Position numbers and translations under genes: made by a program
Assembly (NCBI GenBank): GCA_030427505.1
Contig: JAUICH010000024.1
Location: 1-64,000, forward strand
Direction of reading: 5' to 3'
From: Verrucomicrobiia bacterium
Lineage (GTDB): Bacteria > Verrucomicrobiota > Verrucomicrobiia > Verrucomicrobiales > DEV007
DNA: 64,000 bases
Notes under the pieces: model-generated
Seen by the model: only the letters and a program-made list of their open reading frames with translations
What the model was told of the DNA's origin: nothing
Databases searched by the model: none
In this document: one piece after another, positions 38,480-48,700 of the stretch
Numbering within the stretch: position 1 is the stretch's first letter
Layout: every line of letters begins with the position of its first letter

Positions 38480-39868
38480 ATGAGCCGCCAGATTCAGACC
38501 ATCAACCCCACCACCGGAGAGCCGGATTTCGAATACCAGACCCTTTCCGGAGAAGAAATCGAAGCCAGCCTCGCCCGCGCCGCGGAGCGATTCGAAAGCT
38601 GGCGGCGCACGCCGTTTTCCACCCGCTCCGAAGCGCTTCTCCGCGTGGCCGAAAAATTGGACGCGGGAAAGGACAGCTTCGCCCGGCTCATGGCTCTCGA
38701 AATGGGCAAGCCCCTCGCCCAAGGCCGCGCGGAAACGGAGAAATGCGCCTGGGTCTGCCGCTACTACGCGGAGCACGCGGAGGAATTTCTCCAGGACCAA
38801 ACGATCCCGGCGGGCTCCAGGGAAGACTTCGTCTCCTACCGGCCCATCGGTCCAGTCCTGGCCATCATGCCGTGGAACTTCCCTTTCTGGCAGGTCTTCC
38901 GCTTCGCGGCGCCGAATCTCATGGCGGGTAACGTGGGTCTATTGAAACACGCCTCCAACGTGCCCCGCTGCTCGCTCGCCATTCAGGAAGTGATTGAAGA
39001 AGCGGGCTTCCCGGAAGGCTGCTTCACCTCCCTGCTCATCGATTCCGGGCCGGTCAACGGCATCATCGCCGACCGGCGCGTCCGGGCCGTGACGCTGACC
39101 GGCAGCACCGCCGCCGGGAAGAAAGTCGCCGCCGCCGCGGGCGAACATCTTAAGAAGACCGTCCTCGAACTGGGTGGCAGCGATCCCTACGTGATCCTCG
39201 AAGACGCGGATCTGGACCTGGCCGCCAGAACCTGCGCCACCAGCCGCCTCATCAACAGCGGCCAGAGCTGCATCGCCGCCAAACGCTTCGTCGTGGTGCG
39301 CGAGGTACTGGACGCCTTTACCGAAAAACTCACCGAAGAGATGCGCCAAAAGAAGGTGGGCAATCCCCTGGATGAATCCACCGGCATCGGCCCCCAGGCC
39401 CGCCACGACCTGCGGGACGAGCTACACGAGCAGGTAAAGAAAAGCCTCGAGTCCGGCGCCACCGCCGCCCTCGGCTGCGAGCTTCCTTCCGGCGAGCCCG
39501 GCGCCTACTACCCCGCCTCCGTCCTGACAAACGTCCGGCCCGGTATGCCGGCTTACGATGAAGAACTCTTCGGCCCCGTCGCTTCCATCATTGCCGCCAA
39601 CGACGAAACGGACGCGATTCGTATCGCCAACGCCACGGTCTTCGGCCTCGGCGCCGCCGTCTTCACCCGGGACGAAGCCCGCGGCCGCCGCATCGCCCGC
39701 GAGGAACTGGACGCCGGAGGCTGCGCCGTGAACCGCTTCGTCGCCTCCGACCCTCGCCTCCCCTTCGGCGGCGTCAAGGACAGCGGCTACGGACGCGAGT
39801 TAGGCCTCCACGGCATTCACGAATTCGTGAACATCAAGACAGTGTCCGTCGGCACGGCGGACGCATAG
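38480..39868 (+). CDS. Succinate-semialdehyde dehydrogenase-type aldehyde dehydrogenase
   Basis: 462 residues, the length of E. coli Sad (YneI), and very like it over its whole length: IMPWNFPFWQVFR, LLKHASNVPRCS, TLTGSTAAGKKV, LELGGSDPYVIL (catalytic Glu230), SGQSCIAAKRF (Cys264), FGGVKDSGYGREL. The enzyme oxidises succinate semialdehyde or a similar aldehyde to the acid with NAD(P). Substrate is inferred from similarity only; no GABA transaminase lies nearby. Confidence 0.88.
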   Translation: MSRQIQTINPTTGEPDFEYQTLSGEEIEASLARAAERFESWRRTPFSTRSEALLRVAEKLDAGKDSFARLMALEMGKPLAQGRAETEKCAWVCRYYAEHAEEFLQDQTIPAGSREDFVSYRPIGPVLAIMPWNFPFWQVFRFAAPNLMAGNVGLLKHASNVPRCSLAIQEVIEEAGFPEGCFTSLLIDSGPVNGIIADRRVRAVTLTGSTAAGKKVAAAAGEHLKKTVLELGGSDPYVILEDADLDLAARTCATSRLINSGQSCIAAKRFVVVREVLDAFTEKLTEEMRQKKVGNPLDESTGIGPQARHDLRDELHEQVKKSLESGATAALGCELPSGEPGAYYPASVLTNVRPGMPAYDEELFGPVASIIAANDETDAIRIANATVFGLGAAVFTRDEARGRRIAREELDAGGCAVNRFVASDPRLPFGGVKDSGYGRELGLHGIHEFVNIKTVSVGTADA

Positions 39869-39895
39869 AGCTTCCAAAACATTCTCTCTTTTTCC

Positions 39896-40207
39896 ATGCT
39901 CAACCTCGCCGGTCTCACCACGCTCCTCGCCATCGTTCTCGGCGTGGTCATTCCATTCGCGGGTAGTCTCCATGCGCAGGCCCCTTGGCGGCTCTCCATC
40001 GCATTCGCCGCGGGAGGTTTCCTGGCCGGACTTCTCGCGGCTTTCCTGCTCGACCGGCTCCTGAATTGGCTTCTCCGGGGAGAAGGTAAAGGACTCAAAG
40101 GAAAGCTCAGCTTCATCGCCTATTTCCTCCTGCCGCTCCCGCTCCTCCTTCTCTTCTCCTTTGCCCTCGCCTGGTCCACCGAAAGAGCGGTTAGCTTCTG
40201 GTCATGA
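39896..40207 (+). CDS. Small membrane protein
   Basis: 103 residues with three predicted spans: LTTLLAIVLGVVIPFAG, LSIAFAAGGFLAGLLAAFLL and IAYFLLPLPLLLLFSFALAW, with a basic loop (LLRGEGKGLKGK). No family recognised. It starts 27 bases after the dehydrogenase stop on the same strand, so co-transcription is likely. Confidence 0.6.
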   Translation: MLNLAGLTTLLAIVLGVVIPFAGSLHAQAPWRLSIAFAAGGFLAGLLAAFLLDRLLNWLLRGEGKGLKGKLSFIAYFLLPLPLLLLFSFALAWSTERAVSFWS

Positions 40208-40276
40208 TTCTCCCCGGCTCATCGAGGCTCTTGGGGAGCCAGTGTTATCCGCCCAAGCATTCGCAACAAAGTTCAA

Positions 40277-40936
40277 ATGGCAGCCAGCTTCAATGCAAAG
40301 ACTCCTATTGTGCGGTTCATGGCGGAACGCCTTCCCGAGTATCGGTTCGACCAAGAGGCAAAGCCGAACCTCGTCTTCCGGGAACGGCAAGATGCGGGCC
40401 TTTTCCGGTGCATTGCCATGGGCCGCTCCTCCAAACCCCACGCCATTTATCCTAACTTTGCAGTCACCTACCACGGGAACTGGGGTGGAGAACCCGCGTC
40501 GCCTTTGGGCCGGGAGGCGGGCATTGCCAATCTTAGATTGAACTCCCGAACCGTTCCCGCCGCCGATCAGTGGATTGCCTTCGAGCCAACGGAAAACGGA
40601 TTGGCCGAGGCGTTGGAAGCCTTCTATGAAATTTACCACGGACTCGCCATTCGATTCTTCGAGTCCGCGACGGCGGAACTCACCTCGTCCAAGCTTCTAC
40701 AATTGGCTATCAGCGAAGCAGCAGCGACTCCTGACGAAGCGCGCGAAGGCCTGAAACAATGCCTCGCCGAGGCCAGACACCGGGTGGACCGTCTTGATCA
40801 CCCAGCGTTTCTCAGGCTCAGGGACATCCTCCGATCTGCCTGGACCCCTGACGTCTCCAAGGAGGAGCGGCAATGGACGAACCGGCTCTGCTACGACAGT
40901 CTGATCGCCATACCTCCCGCGAACCGCGCTCCTTAG
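40277..40936 (+). CDS. Protein of unknown function
   Basis: 219 residues, soluble, no signal peptide. The N-terminal half looks like a compact alpha/beta domain (FRERQDAGLFRCIAMGRSSKPHAIYPNFAVTYHG) and the C-terminal half is helical (EALEAFYEIYHGLAIRFFES, EAREGLKQCLAEARHRVDRL). I do not recognise a family. It is followed at once by the start-less hydrophobic frame at 40951. Confidence 0.55.
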   Translation: MAASFNAKTPIVRFMAERLPEYRFDQEAKPNLVFRERQDAGLFRCIAMGRSSKPHAIYPNFAVTYHGNWGGEPASPLGREAGIANLRLNSRTVPAADQWIAFEPTENGLAEALEAFYEIYHGLAIRFFESATAELTSSKLLQLAISEAAATPDEAREGLKQCLAEARHRVDRLDHPAFLRLRDILRSAWTPDVSKEERQWTNRLCYDSLIAIPPANRAP

Positions 40937-40950
40937 GGGCGGTTCAATAA

Positions 40951-41232
40951 ATAGTATCCTTATTTCCCTGGGGCGCTTGGGCCTTCTTCTCTCTCGCCTT
41001 TGCCAGCGGTTTCTTTCTCGGAAGCGCTTCCCTACTCGAACGCTCATTCGAATTCGCCATCGTCAGTGCGCTGGCGATCTACCCCTTTACCTATGCCTTA
41101 CCGGCGGATCACCCGGATCACGAGGTTGCGCTCGATTGGGTTTCCGCGAGTCCCTGGCAGTTCGTATCAATCTTCCCGCTCATGATGGCTGGATACTTCG
41201 CTTTCAGGCTTCTGCTCCGATTCCGCCACTGA
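40951..41232 (+). pseudogene. Hydrophobic reading frame with no start codon
   Basis: 93 codons from just after a TAA to TGA 41230. No ATG, GTG or TTG lies in the N-terminal part; the first codon is ATA. The translation looks like a real membrane protein: FPWGAWAFFSLAFASGFFLG, FEFAIVSALAIYPFTYAL, a polar PADHPDHEVALDW, then FVSIFPLMMAGYFAFRLLL and a basic RFRH end. An AGGGGCGG lies about 10 bases before ATA. Either the 5' part of a gene was lost or a rare ATA start is used. The rest of the 420-base gap (41233-41357) shows nothing else. Confidence 0.45.
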
Positions 41233-41357
41233 GGGGATTCCGCACTACCGGTGACTCGGCGACGGCCCGCTTTTCTATTCGCAAAGCATTTTTGTTTGAC
41301 TCCCTACCGCAACACTCTAAAATTCAGAGTAATTGCACAAACAAAGCATATACCGCC

Positions 41358-42029
41358 ATGAACGATTCCAATCCCGCCATCATCCGCCTCAAGGCCGATC
41401 TCCAGACCGTTCAGTCCGCTTTGGGACATGATCGTCTGCCCTTTAACCGGACCGATGTCTGGTTCTGCGCCGGAGCCGCCCTCGCCCTGGTACCCGTCTT
41501 GGCGGGTCAGATATTCTTTCAACTGCGTGGACTTCCTTTGCTCTTTTCGGCCCTACCCTTCGCCCTCGACTTGCTGGGATACTTCGTTTACATGGCTCTC
41601 AAAGGCCGCCGCGGCTCCAGTACCGAACCGGTCCGCAAGACCGAGTACCGTCTGGCCGTGATTACCACGGCCGCCACGGCCCTGTCCGTCTTCGCCATCA
41701 CCCGGTGGGCCGGGTTCTCAGGGGTGGATCTCCGGATCATCCAGGGCGTTCTGGTCGCCACCCTCGGCGCGGCCTTGATTTGCCTGGCGTTCCTGCCCTA
41801 TCAATCTTCCCGCCGCTACCGTCAGGTCTCGCTGGTCTTTGGTGGGATCATGCTGGCGGGAATCGGCCTTGCCCTCCCTTACTTCAGCAACGACAACCGG
41901 TTCCTCATCGTCTCCGTCTGGGGCCTCGCCGTCCTCGGAGGAAACGCCGCCATTATGGAGATCTTCCTCCGCCGGCAAGAAAACGAATCAGCCGGAATCA
42001 GCGATGCCGCCTCATCCTCCGGCGAGTGA
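41358..42029 (+). CDS. Multi-span membrane protein next to a regulator
   Basis: 223 residues from ATG 41358; the frame is open much further upstream but that part is not protein-like. About six transmembrane segments, for example FCAGAALALVPVLAGQIFF, ALPFALDLLGYFVYMAL, LAVITTAATALSVFAI, GVLVATLGAALICLAFL, VFGGIMLAGIGLALPYF and FLIVSVWGLAVLGGNAAI. No transporter signature seen. A winged-helix regulator follows 39 bases downstream; such pairs are often co-transcribed, with the regulator controlling the pair. Function unknown. Confidence 0.7.
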   Translation: MNDSNPAIIRLKADLQTVQSALGHDRLPFNRTDVWFCAGAALALVPVLAGQIFFQLRGLPLLFSALPFALDLLGYFVYMALKGRRGSSTEPVRKTEYRLAVITTAATALSVFAITRWAGFSGVDLRIIQGVLVATLGAALICLAFLPYQSSRRYRQVSLVFGGIMLAGIGLALPYFSNDNRFLIVSVWGLAVLGGNAAIMEIFLRRQENESAGISDAASSSGE

Positions 42030-42068
42030 GCTTTCCCGGTCCTTCCTCAACCAGTTAACCAGCTCAGC

Positions 42069-42419
42069 ATGAAATCGAATTCCAACCCACCGCCGCCAGC
42101 TCCCATCGATTTCAACGGCATCGACACCGCCGTCCACGGCCCCATCCGCCTCGGCGTCCTCACCGCTCTCCAGCGCGATGGCGAACTCGACTTCACCACC
42201 CTCAAAAAGCGCCTCGAAGTCACCGACGGCGCTCTCGGCACCCACCTCCTCAAGCTCGAAGAAACCGGCTACGTCACCTGCCAGAAAGAATTCGTCGGCC
42301 GCCGCCCCAAAAGCACCTACCACATTTCCCAGGAAGGAAGAAAGGCCCTCTTCCACTACCTCGATTCGATGAAGCGGCTTATCGAGTCACTCGAAGCCAG
42401 CGACAACAGCGCTTCCTGA
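42069..42419 (+). CDS. Winged-helix transcriptional regulator
   Basis: 116 residues. Residues 18-95 form a MarR/PadR-like winged helix: GPIRLGVLTALQRDGELDFTTLKKRLEVTDGALGTHLLKLEETGYV, then a wing (GRRPKSTYHISQEGR) and a dimerisation helix (ALFHYLDSMKRLIESL). No ligand domain is present. It belongs with the membrane protein just upstream; likely a local repressor, which is inference. Confidence 0.85.
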   Translation: MKSNSNPPPPAPIDFNGIDTAVHGPIRLGVLTALQRDGELDFTTLKKRLEVTDGALGTHLLKLEETGYVTCQKEFVGRRPKSTYHISQEGRKALFHYLDSMKRLIESLEASDNSAS

Positions 42420-42427
42420 CGCTTCCA

Positions 42428-42805
42428 CTAATACCGGCCCGGCCCATACAGATCCCGCACCCCGGCAAACCCACCCGTCACGAGAATCCAGTAATGCCGG
42501 GCCGACTCATCGAGATAGATCGTATAGCCAAAGGTATCCGCCGTTCCAGGCTGATGCGGCAAGCTATGGCTCGGCAATCTCGTGACCGCCTCCGGCACCT
42601 CCTTCATCTTAGGTAAAGAAGACACGTCCAGGTCCCATTCCGAGACCTGGTGTTTCTCCGCCACCACCCGAAAAGGGTCCGCTTGCCCTGATCTCCCACA
42701 AGCGGCCCAAAAGGAGACAGCAACCCCTAACAGAACAACCAAAGACCAGTTCTTTCCCTTTTCGGCCATTCTCATTTCAATTGCTTCAAGAAATCCACGG
42801 TTCAC
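42428..42805 (-). CDS. Small lipoprotein of unknown function
   Basis: 125 residues from a GTG start at 42805, chosen because AGGAG lies 6 bases upstream. A signal segment (LVVLLGVAVSFWAAC) ends at a lipobox-like Cys36. The mature part is 89 residues with VSEWDLDVSSLPKMKEVPEAV and a C-terminal FGYTIYLDESARHYWILVTGGF. No family recognised. It is convergent with the winged-helix gene, 8 bases away. Confidence 0.6.
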   Translation of the reverse strand: MNRGFLEAIEMRMAEKGKNWSLVVLLGVAVSFWAACGRSGQADPFRVVAEKHQVSEWDLDVSSLPKMKEVPEAVTRLPSHSLPHQPGTADTFGYTIYLDESARHYWILVTGGFAGVRDLYGPGRY

Positions 42806-42928
42806 TTCCCGCTCCTCGCGTCCCCTACCTATCCGCGCCCATCTGAATCATCAGCGGTTCCCCTCTCCCGGAAAATCTCTGTGCCCTCCGTGTCCTCTGT
42901 GGTTTCCTCACCCCCAAAGCGTTCCGTT

Positions 42929-44035
42929 CTAATTCGCGATCAGTTTCCCCACCATCACGCCCATCACCCAGGCGGGACTTTTTCCCACTTCATAGGTGTG
43001 CAGCGGGTTCAAGGTGCCCGTCTCGTCATCGATCTCATACACCACCAGTTTTCCGCTGCCCTGGCCCGCCGAGACCAGGTGACGTCCGCCGGGCAGGATG
43101 TTGAACGAGCGCGGCGTTTGCTCCGTCGGGAAGCGGCCAATCAGCGTCAGTTCTCCGGATGTCTCATTAATATGGTAGCCCGCCAGGCTGTCGTGCCCGC
43201 GGTTGGAGGCATACAGGTACTTCCCATCCGGCGTGACTTCGATGTGGGCGCAGGTATTCCGTTCCGTGAAATCCTCCGGCAGCGTCGGTATCCGCTGCAC
43301 GATCTCCAGGGTGCCTTTCTCCAGATCGAAATGGCAGAACGTCACGCTACCGCCCTGCTCGTTCACGAAATAGACCCACTCCGGCTTCCGGGGATGAAAA
43401 CAGAAGTGCCGCGGTCCGTCGCCCTCCGGCGGCCTCAGCGCCTCCGGCTCGTTCATGGTCAGCGCGCCCGAGGTGGGGTTGAAACGGAACTGCTGCACCT
43501 TGTTCGTCTCCCCGGTATGCGGCGTGAAAGCGAAGCGGTTCGACACATCCGTCTGGATGGAGTGTGCCTTCACCCCAGTCTCGATCACCTGCCGCGCGGG
43601 GGCACTGACCGTGCCGTCCTCCGCGATGGGGTTCACGCTCACCAACCCTTCCCGGTAGTAGGCCGCCAGCAGGAAGCGCCCGGTGCGGTCCGGATACACA
43701 TAGGCCGCGCTGCCACTGGCGGGCGTCACCTTCACCTCCGTCAGAAGCCCCGTCTTCGGATCGATCGAATAGCTCCCAAAGCTCGTGACCGACCGCAGCG
43801 CCGCATAGAGGTGCCTGCCGTCCGGGCTGACCGCCTGTGCCCCCGGAGATCCGCTCACCGCCACGGAAGGCCCCTCCACCAGCTCGCCAGTCGCCGGCTG
43901 GTGGTCATACATCGCGATCCGGTCCTCGCCGCTGACCGACACATACACCACGGTTTTCGCCTCCACCCGTGCGGCAAGGCCCGGTAAAGTCAGAAAAATG
44001 GTGAGGATGCCCCCCCAAATACGTCTATTAATCAT
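42929..44035 (-). CDS. Lactonase-family seven-bladed propeller, exported
   Basis: 368 residues with a signal peptide (GILTIFLTLPGLAARVEA). Repeats and motifs fit the 6-phosphogluconolactonase/3-carboxymuconate cyclase propeller family: VSGEDRIAMYDHQPATGEL, AVSPDGRHLYAALR, GPRHFCFHPRKPEWVYFVNE, IEVTPDGKYLYASNRGHDSLAGY, FNILPGGRHLVSAG. Cytoplasmic Pgl lacks a signal peptide, so this exported copy probably acts on a different lactone or is a binding protein. Confidence 0.85.
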   Translation of the reverse strand: MINRRIWGGILTIFLTLPGLAARVEAKTVVYVSVSGEDRIAMYDHQPATGELVEGPSVAVSGSPGAQAVSPDGRHLYAALRSVTSFGSYSIDPKTGLLTEVKVTPASGSAAYVYPDRTGRFLLAAYYREGLVSVNPIAEDGTVSAPARQVIETGVKAHSIQTDVSNRFAFTPHTGETNKVQQFRFNPTSGALTMNEPEALRPPEGDGPRHFCFHPRKPEWVYFVNEQGGSVTFCHFDLEKGTLEIVQRIPTLPEDFTERNTCAHIEVTPDGKYLYASNRGHDSLAGYHINETSGELTLIGRFPTEQTPRSFNILPGGRHLVSAGQGSGKLVVYEIDDETGTLNPLHTYEVGKSPAWVMGVMVGKLIAN

Positions 44036-44117
44036 GAACCATTTTTAACCGGATTTCTGACGCCCGTGCCAGCGAATTTGACTGACCGGATTTTTCCGCC
44101 ACTTTAATGCGCCCGAC

Positions 44118-44483
44118 ATGCGTTCCTGTTTGAGATCCAAGATTCACCGCGCCACCGTCACTGAGGCAGACCTCAACTACGTCGGGAGCATTACCATAGA
44201 CAAGACGCTGATCGACGCGGTCGGCCTCTGGCCCGGAGAACGCGTCCTGGTGGTGAGCAATACGACTGGCGCCCGGCTGGAAACCTACGTCATCGAAGGC
44301 GCCCCGGACTCCGGCATCATCGGCATGAACGGCGCCGCCGCCCACCTCATCACCGTCGGCGAAGAACTCATCATCATGGGCTTCGAACTGGTGGAAAAGC
44401 CCATCCAGCCCAAGGTCATCCTCCTGGACGCCGACAACCGCATCCAGAGCTTTCTCCAGGAGGAAGCCCAGATGATGGTCTAA
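44118..44483 (+). CDS. panD: Aspartate 1-decarboxylase
   Basis: 121 residues. Decarboxylates aspartate to beta-alanine for pantothenate and coenzyme A. The proenzyme cleaves itself at Gly23-Ser24 (YVGSITID) to give the pyruvoyl group on Ser24. Other family motifs are present: MRSCLRSKIHRATVTEADLNY, INxNGAAAH-like MNGAAAHL, and DEVIIMG-like EELIIMGFE. Normal length. Divergent from the lactonase-like gene; about 95 bases before the methyltransferase gene. Confidence 0.97.
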   Translation: MRSCLRSKIHRATVTEADLNYVGSITIDKTLIDAVGLWPGERVLVVSNTTGARLETYVIEGAPDSGIIGMNGAAAHLITVGEELIIMGFELVEKPIQPKVILLDADNRIQSFLQEEAQMMV

Positions 44484-44577
44484 GGCACCTTCGCCTCCCG
44501 CCCCCTTTACCCTTCCGGCGTCCCCTAAACCGCTGGCCCCTGTCTGATTGTCAGATTGTCTTCCCCCCAAACGCCCC

Positions 44578-45618
44578 ATGTCCGCCGATCTCACCAAACT
44601 CCCCACCACGGACCCCACTCCCATCCTGCGCTACCGCGATGGGGTCTACGCGGCCGACCTTCTTACCGCCGCCATCGTCCATCTCGACTTTTTCACCCGC
44701 CTGGCGGCCGCTCCCGCCACCTTGGAGGAAATTTGCGACGCCTTTGAATTCCAGCCCCGCCCCACCGATGTGCTGCTGACTCTCTGTCTTTGCAACGGCC
44801 TCGTCGAGCGCCGCGTGGAGGACGGCGTGTTTCAGGTGACGGACCTGGCCCGCGAACACCTGGTGAAGGGGTCGCCCTGGAACCTCACGCCCTACTACCA
44901 GTCCCTGAAAGACCGCCCCGTGGTCATGGACTTCCTCCGCGTGCTGAAGTCCGGGCGTCCCGCCCAATGGAGCGGTTTCGAAGATCAAGAGGCGGACTGG
45001 CATGGCGCCATGGGCGACTCGGACTTTGCCTCCATGTTTACCGGCGCCATGGACTGCCGTGGCGTTTACCTGGGGAAAGCCCTCGCCAACCAATTGGACC
45101 TCTTGAAAAACCAGCGCTTGCTGGACATCGGCGGAGGTGCCGGCATCTACGCTTGCGCCCTGGCGGCGAACTTTCCAAACCTCGCCGCCACTCTGCTGGA
45201 ATTGCCGCCCGTGGACGGCATCGCACGGAAAGCCATCGCGGAGCGCGGCTTTTCGGACCGCGTTACCGTGACGGCGGGCAACATGTTCGAAGCCGATGCC
45301 TACCCCACGGACTGTGACGTGCATTTGTTTTCGAACGTCATGCATGACTGGGACCTCCCGGAGATCCGCCAGCTTCTGGAAAATTCCTTCCGCGCCCTGC
45401 CCGGGGGCGGCCGCATCGCCGTTCACGAAACTTTCCTGAACGCGGAGAAAACCGGCCCTCTGCCAGTCGCGGAATATTCCTGCATTCTCATGCACTCCAC
45501 CCAGGGCCGTTGTTATTCCGCCGCGGAAATGGCGTCTTTGTTAGAAGCCGCCGGATTTCATGCTCCTTCCTTTTCGGTCACCGGGGGAGATCGTGGCGTG
45601 ATCCAGGCTCAAAAATAG
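44578..45618 (+). CDS. SAM-dependent O-methyltransferase
   Basis: 346 residues from ATG 44578. An N-terminal winged-helix dimerisation domain (DLLTAAIVHLDFFTRLAAAPATLEEI, TDLAREHLVKGSPWNL) precedes a class I methyltransferase fold with the SAM loop LLDIGGGAGIYACALAANFPNL, LLELPPVDGIARK, VTAGNMFEADAYPTDCDVHLFSNVMHDW and GGRIAVHETFL. This is the family of plant-type and antibiotic O-methyltransferases such as those acting on hydroxylated aromatics. The substrate is unknown; no biosynthetic cluster is adjacent. Confidence 0.88.
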   Translation: MSADLTKLPTTDPTPILRYRDGVYAADLLTAAIVHLDFFTRLAAAPATLEEICDAFEFQPRPTDVLLTLCLCNGLVERRVEDGVFQVTDLAREHLVKGSPWNLTPYYQSLKDRPVVMDFLRVLKSGRPAQWSGFEDQEADWHGAMGDSDFASMFTGAMDCRGVYLGKALANQLDLLKNQRLLDIGGGAGIYACALAANFPNLAATLLELPPVDGIARKAIAERGFSDRVTVTAGNMFEADAYPTDCDVHLFSNVMHDWDLPEIRQLLENSFRALPGGGRIAVHETFLNAEKTGPLPVAEYSCILMHSTQGRCYSAAEMASLLEAAGFHAPSFSVTGGDRGVIQAQK

Positions 45619-45784
45619 ACTTGACCGCTTGGGAATGCTATGTTGCCACGGGCGGGCAGGAATGTTACGCTCAACTTGATTTTTTCGGTTCTTCCGTGAC
45701 GGGACGGGCAATTCAGGACGCGGCCGGCGTGCCACCGGCAATAGAAAACGCACCTGGTACGCCCTGAACGCGGTACCCAACTGC

Positions 45785-48700
45785 ATGCAGACGACGACTC
45801 AGGAGAAAATTCAATTCACCTGTCCCCATTGTGGTGCCAAGCTGAAAGTGCCCCGCTCCATGGCGGGTGTCACAGGGCCGTGCCCCCGGTGCAAGGAACC
45901 TATTTCCGCTCCCCGGACACTCCCCGGCGAGGATAGCAGCGGAACCCAGGCGGGAAACACCCAAGCCGGCGCCAGCGCGAAACCGCGAGACCCCTGGAAG
46001 GCCGCCGGCACTTCCGAGACGTCCGCTCCTTCGCGCCTTCCCGAGCCGCGCGAACCGGCGGCTCCATCCTCCTATCCGGAAGACAACGACTGGCCCAGCG
46101 TCACCACAAACTTTGGCGCCAAACGGCCACCACTTACCAATGGCCACGCCTCCGGTCCGGAGCCTTCAGCCGTTCAAAAACCCGCCGGCCGCCCCGAAGG
46201 CCAGAATGCGTCGCTCCCCCCCTGGACCCGGAGCGAACCGGGGTCCGCGCCGCGCAGCACGCCTTCGGACGAAGCCAAGCCTTCGATGAGCGCGAAGCCC
46301 CCCGCTTCGCCCTGGGGACCGGCCTCCGTTCCCAAGTCACCCTGGGAAACCGGCACTCCTCCTCATTCGGCGCCGCCCTCTTCCCGGCCGCCTGAGAAAC
46401 CTGCTTCCCCCGCCGCTTCCGCATCTCCCTATGGGACTCAGCGGAAACCGGTGCCCGCGCCGCCTCCGGACACTCCCATGTTCCGTCCGGAGACGATGCC
46501 CATCATCGACCCGAATACCAATCGCAAGAGCCCGGACCAGCCCGCCACCCGCCGGCCATCCCAAGCCCCTCCCCGGGATACGGCCTCCAGCCATACCAGT
46601 TTTCAGACCCCAAATCCGCCCCACCAACCGGCGGCGAAATCACCCGCGATCCCCCCCCACGGCCAACCGGAGCGGATTCCGGCTTCACGCGGTGGTGAAG
46701 GCGGAAAGGTTAAGGAATCCTCCCAGCCGCCGGCTGGACTCGACAAGTCGCGCCAGGGATTCACCCAGTCCGGCCACGGACAATCCATCCCGCCAAAGAA
46801 ATCAGCTGGCCCTCTGTCTAACGGCCGACAGGATTCCACTCCATCCTCTTCTCCACCTCACTCATCCCGGCACCAGGAGGCCGTCCTCCCGGTACCGCCA
46901 CGCTCTGGCAATCCGGCGCCCAGTGGAGAATCGCACGGCATTGACGACGTGCTGCAGCCGGTTTCGCCCTTACCTTCGTCTGCCCTAACTCGCATGCATC
47001 CACATCGCAAGGCCAAGGCATCCCACTGGCGGTCACAGTTCGACAACCGGCCTGAAAAAAAACCGCTCAGTACAAAGGTTCAAGTCGCCATACTCATTGG
47101 GATAGCTGCTCTTTTCCCGATTGTCGGACTGACCATCTTGCTCATCGCGGACGGAAATGTGGAAGGAGGCATTCGCCCGCTCCACCACATTCCAGGATTT
47201 TCGTCCTTCAGCAACGCCGTTCACGGTTCCGGCGACAAGGCAAACCCGAAGCCGGATGAAGACCCGGCGGGCAGCAATTCCGTCGCCGCGGCCGGGAAAC
47301 CTCCCGTCACGCCCGCTCCCGCCAACGAAAGCTCTCCGGTCCCAGCGGCACCCCCAAGTTCCAGCGCCCCGGCGGACGCTACTCCGGAACCGCCGGAACC
47401 CGCCGCGGCCGAACGTCCCGCGGGTCTGCCCCGAGTCGTCATCAACGATGCCGCTACCGCCGGGCGGAGCCCCATCCTTCCTCAAACCGGTTCCACGCTG
47501 GAACACCCGGCCTCAAGCGCCGCTGACGCGGCCCGTCCTCCGGTGGAGCCCGCCGTGGCCGCGGCTTCTCTTCCGCCCCAATCCACGCCCAATACCGCCG
47601 ATCCCGCGGACGCTTCCGCCCTGGAGCTTCCCTCGCGGGATCCCATGGCTGAGAAACCGGTGGCCACACCCACTCTCACCATTTCCATCCCCCCGTCAGC
47701 CGCCTCGCCCGTCCCGGCCCCGGCGGAACCGGAACCCAAAACCGAACCGCCGGCGCCCGCTCCGGCAGCGGCGCGGGCTCCCGAGACACCCGCGAGCCTG
47801 CCTGAACCCGCCCCTGAGATGGCGGCGGCCTTCGAAGCGGATGCTCCACCCGCTCCGGCCCCCTCTCCGGCGCCAGCGGTAGAACCCGATACCACTCCCG
47901 CTCCGGCTCCGGCTCCGGCATCGACCTTGGAACCAGAGCCCGCCATGGCTCGCGCCACGCCCGGCATTTCTGAGCCTTCCGGCGGGCAGGCCATGGAGGA
48001 TGTCCTGGTACTGCCCAACCCCGCCGCGTCTCCACCGCCGAGCAGTCAGCCAGCCTCCAGTACGCCCGCTTCATCCACCGGCGGCTCTTATTCCGCTTCC
48101 ACTTCCAGCGGCACGGGTAGCGGCCTTTTGGGCCCGGTTCGCACCACGCTGGAAACGTTTCTCAACGCGCCTACCTGGCAGGACCGGCTGCCCTACGTAT
48201 TCGAAGCCGACAGCATCCGGGCTGAAATGGCGGATTACTACGCTGCCAACCCCTATGAGCCGGGCCGGAACTACGCCATCGAATTTTGGCAAATGGACCC
48301 GGCGCCAGAACACGGCAATCCCTTTTATGTATACAACGTTTCCGCTAGCGACTCGCCCGAATGGTTCCCCGTGGTCGTCCGGGATACCCCACAGGGCCTG
48401 AAGGTGGATTGGGGGATTTACACGGAATTTTCCGACAAACATTTTCAGCGGTTCCAGACCGCCAAGGAAACAGGCCCCCGCCGCTTCCGCCTGGTGATGC
48501 GCCGCACGGACTACTGGGGCCCTGACCGCGAGATGCTGAAAGACTACGATACTTTCGTCATCGCCACCCCGCATTCCTCGCCCGAATCGGATCTCTTGCA
48601 GGGACCCCACGCCTTTGTCCGCAAAGGCACCAAACTGTCCTCGAAACTGGAGAAAATGGTTCCTTGGAGCGCGGAGCCCCTGGCCGTCATTCTTGAGGTC

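Noticed and set aside
44551-45495. A 314-codon minus-strand frame over the methyltransferase
   Set aside because: Shadow of the plus-strand gene, which has the SAM-binding motifs.
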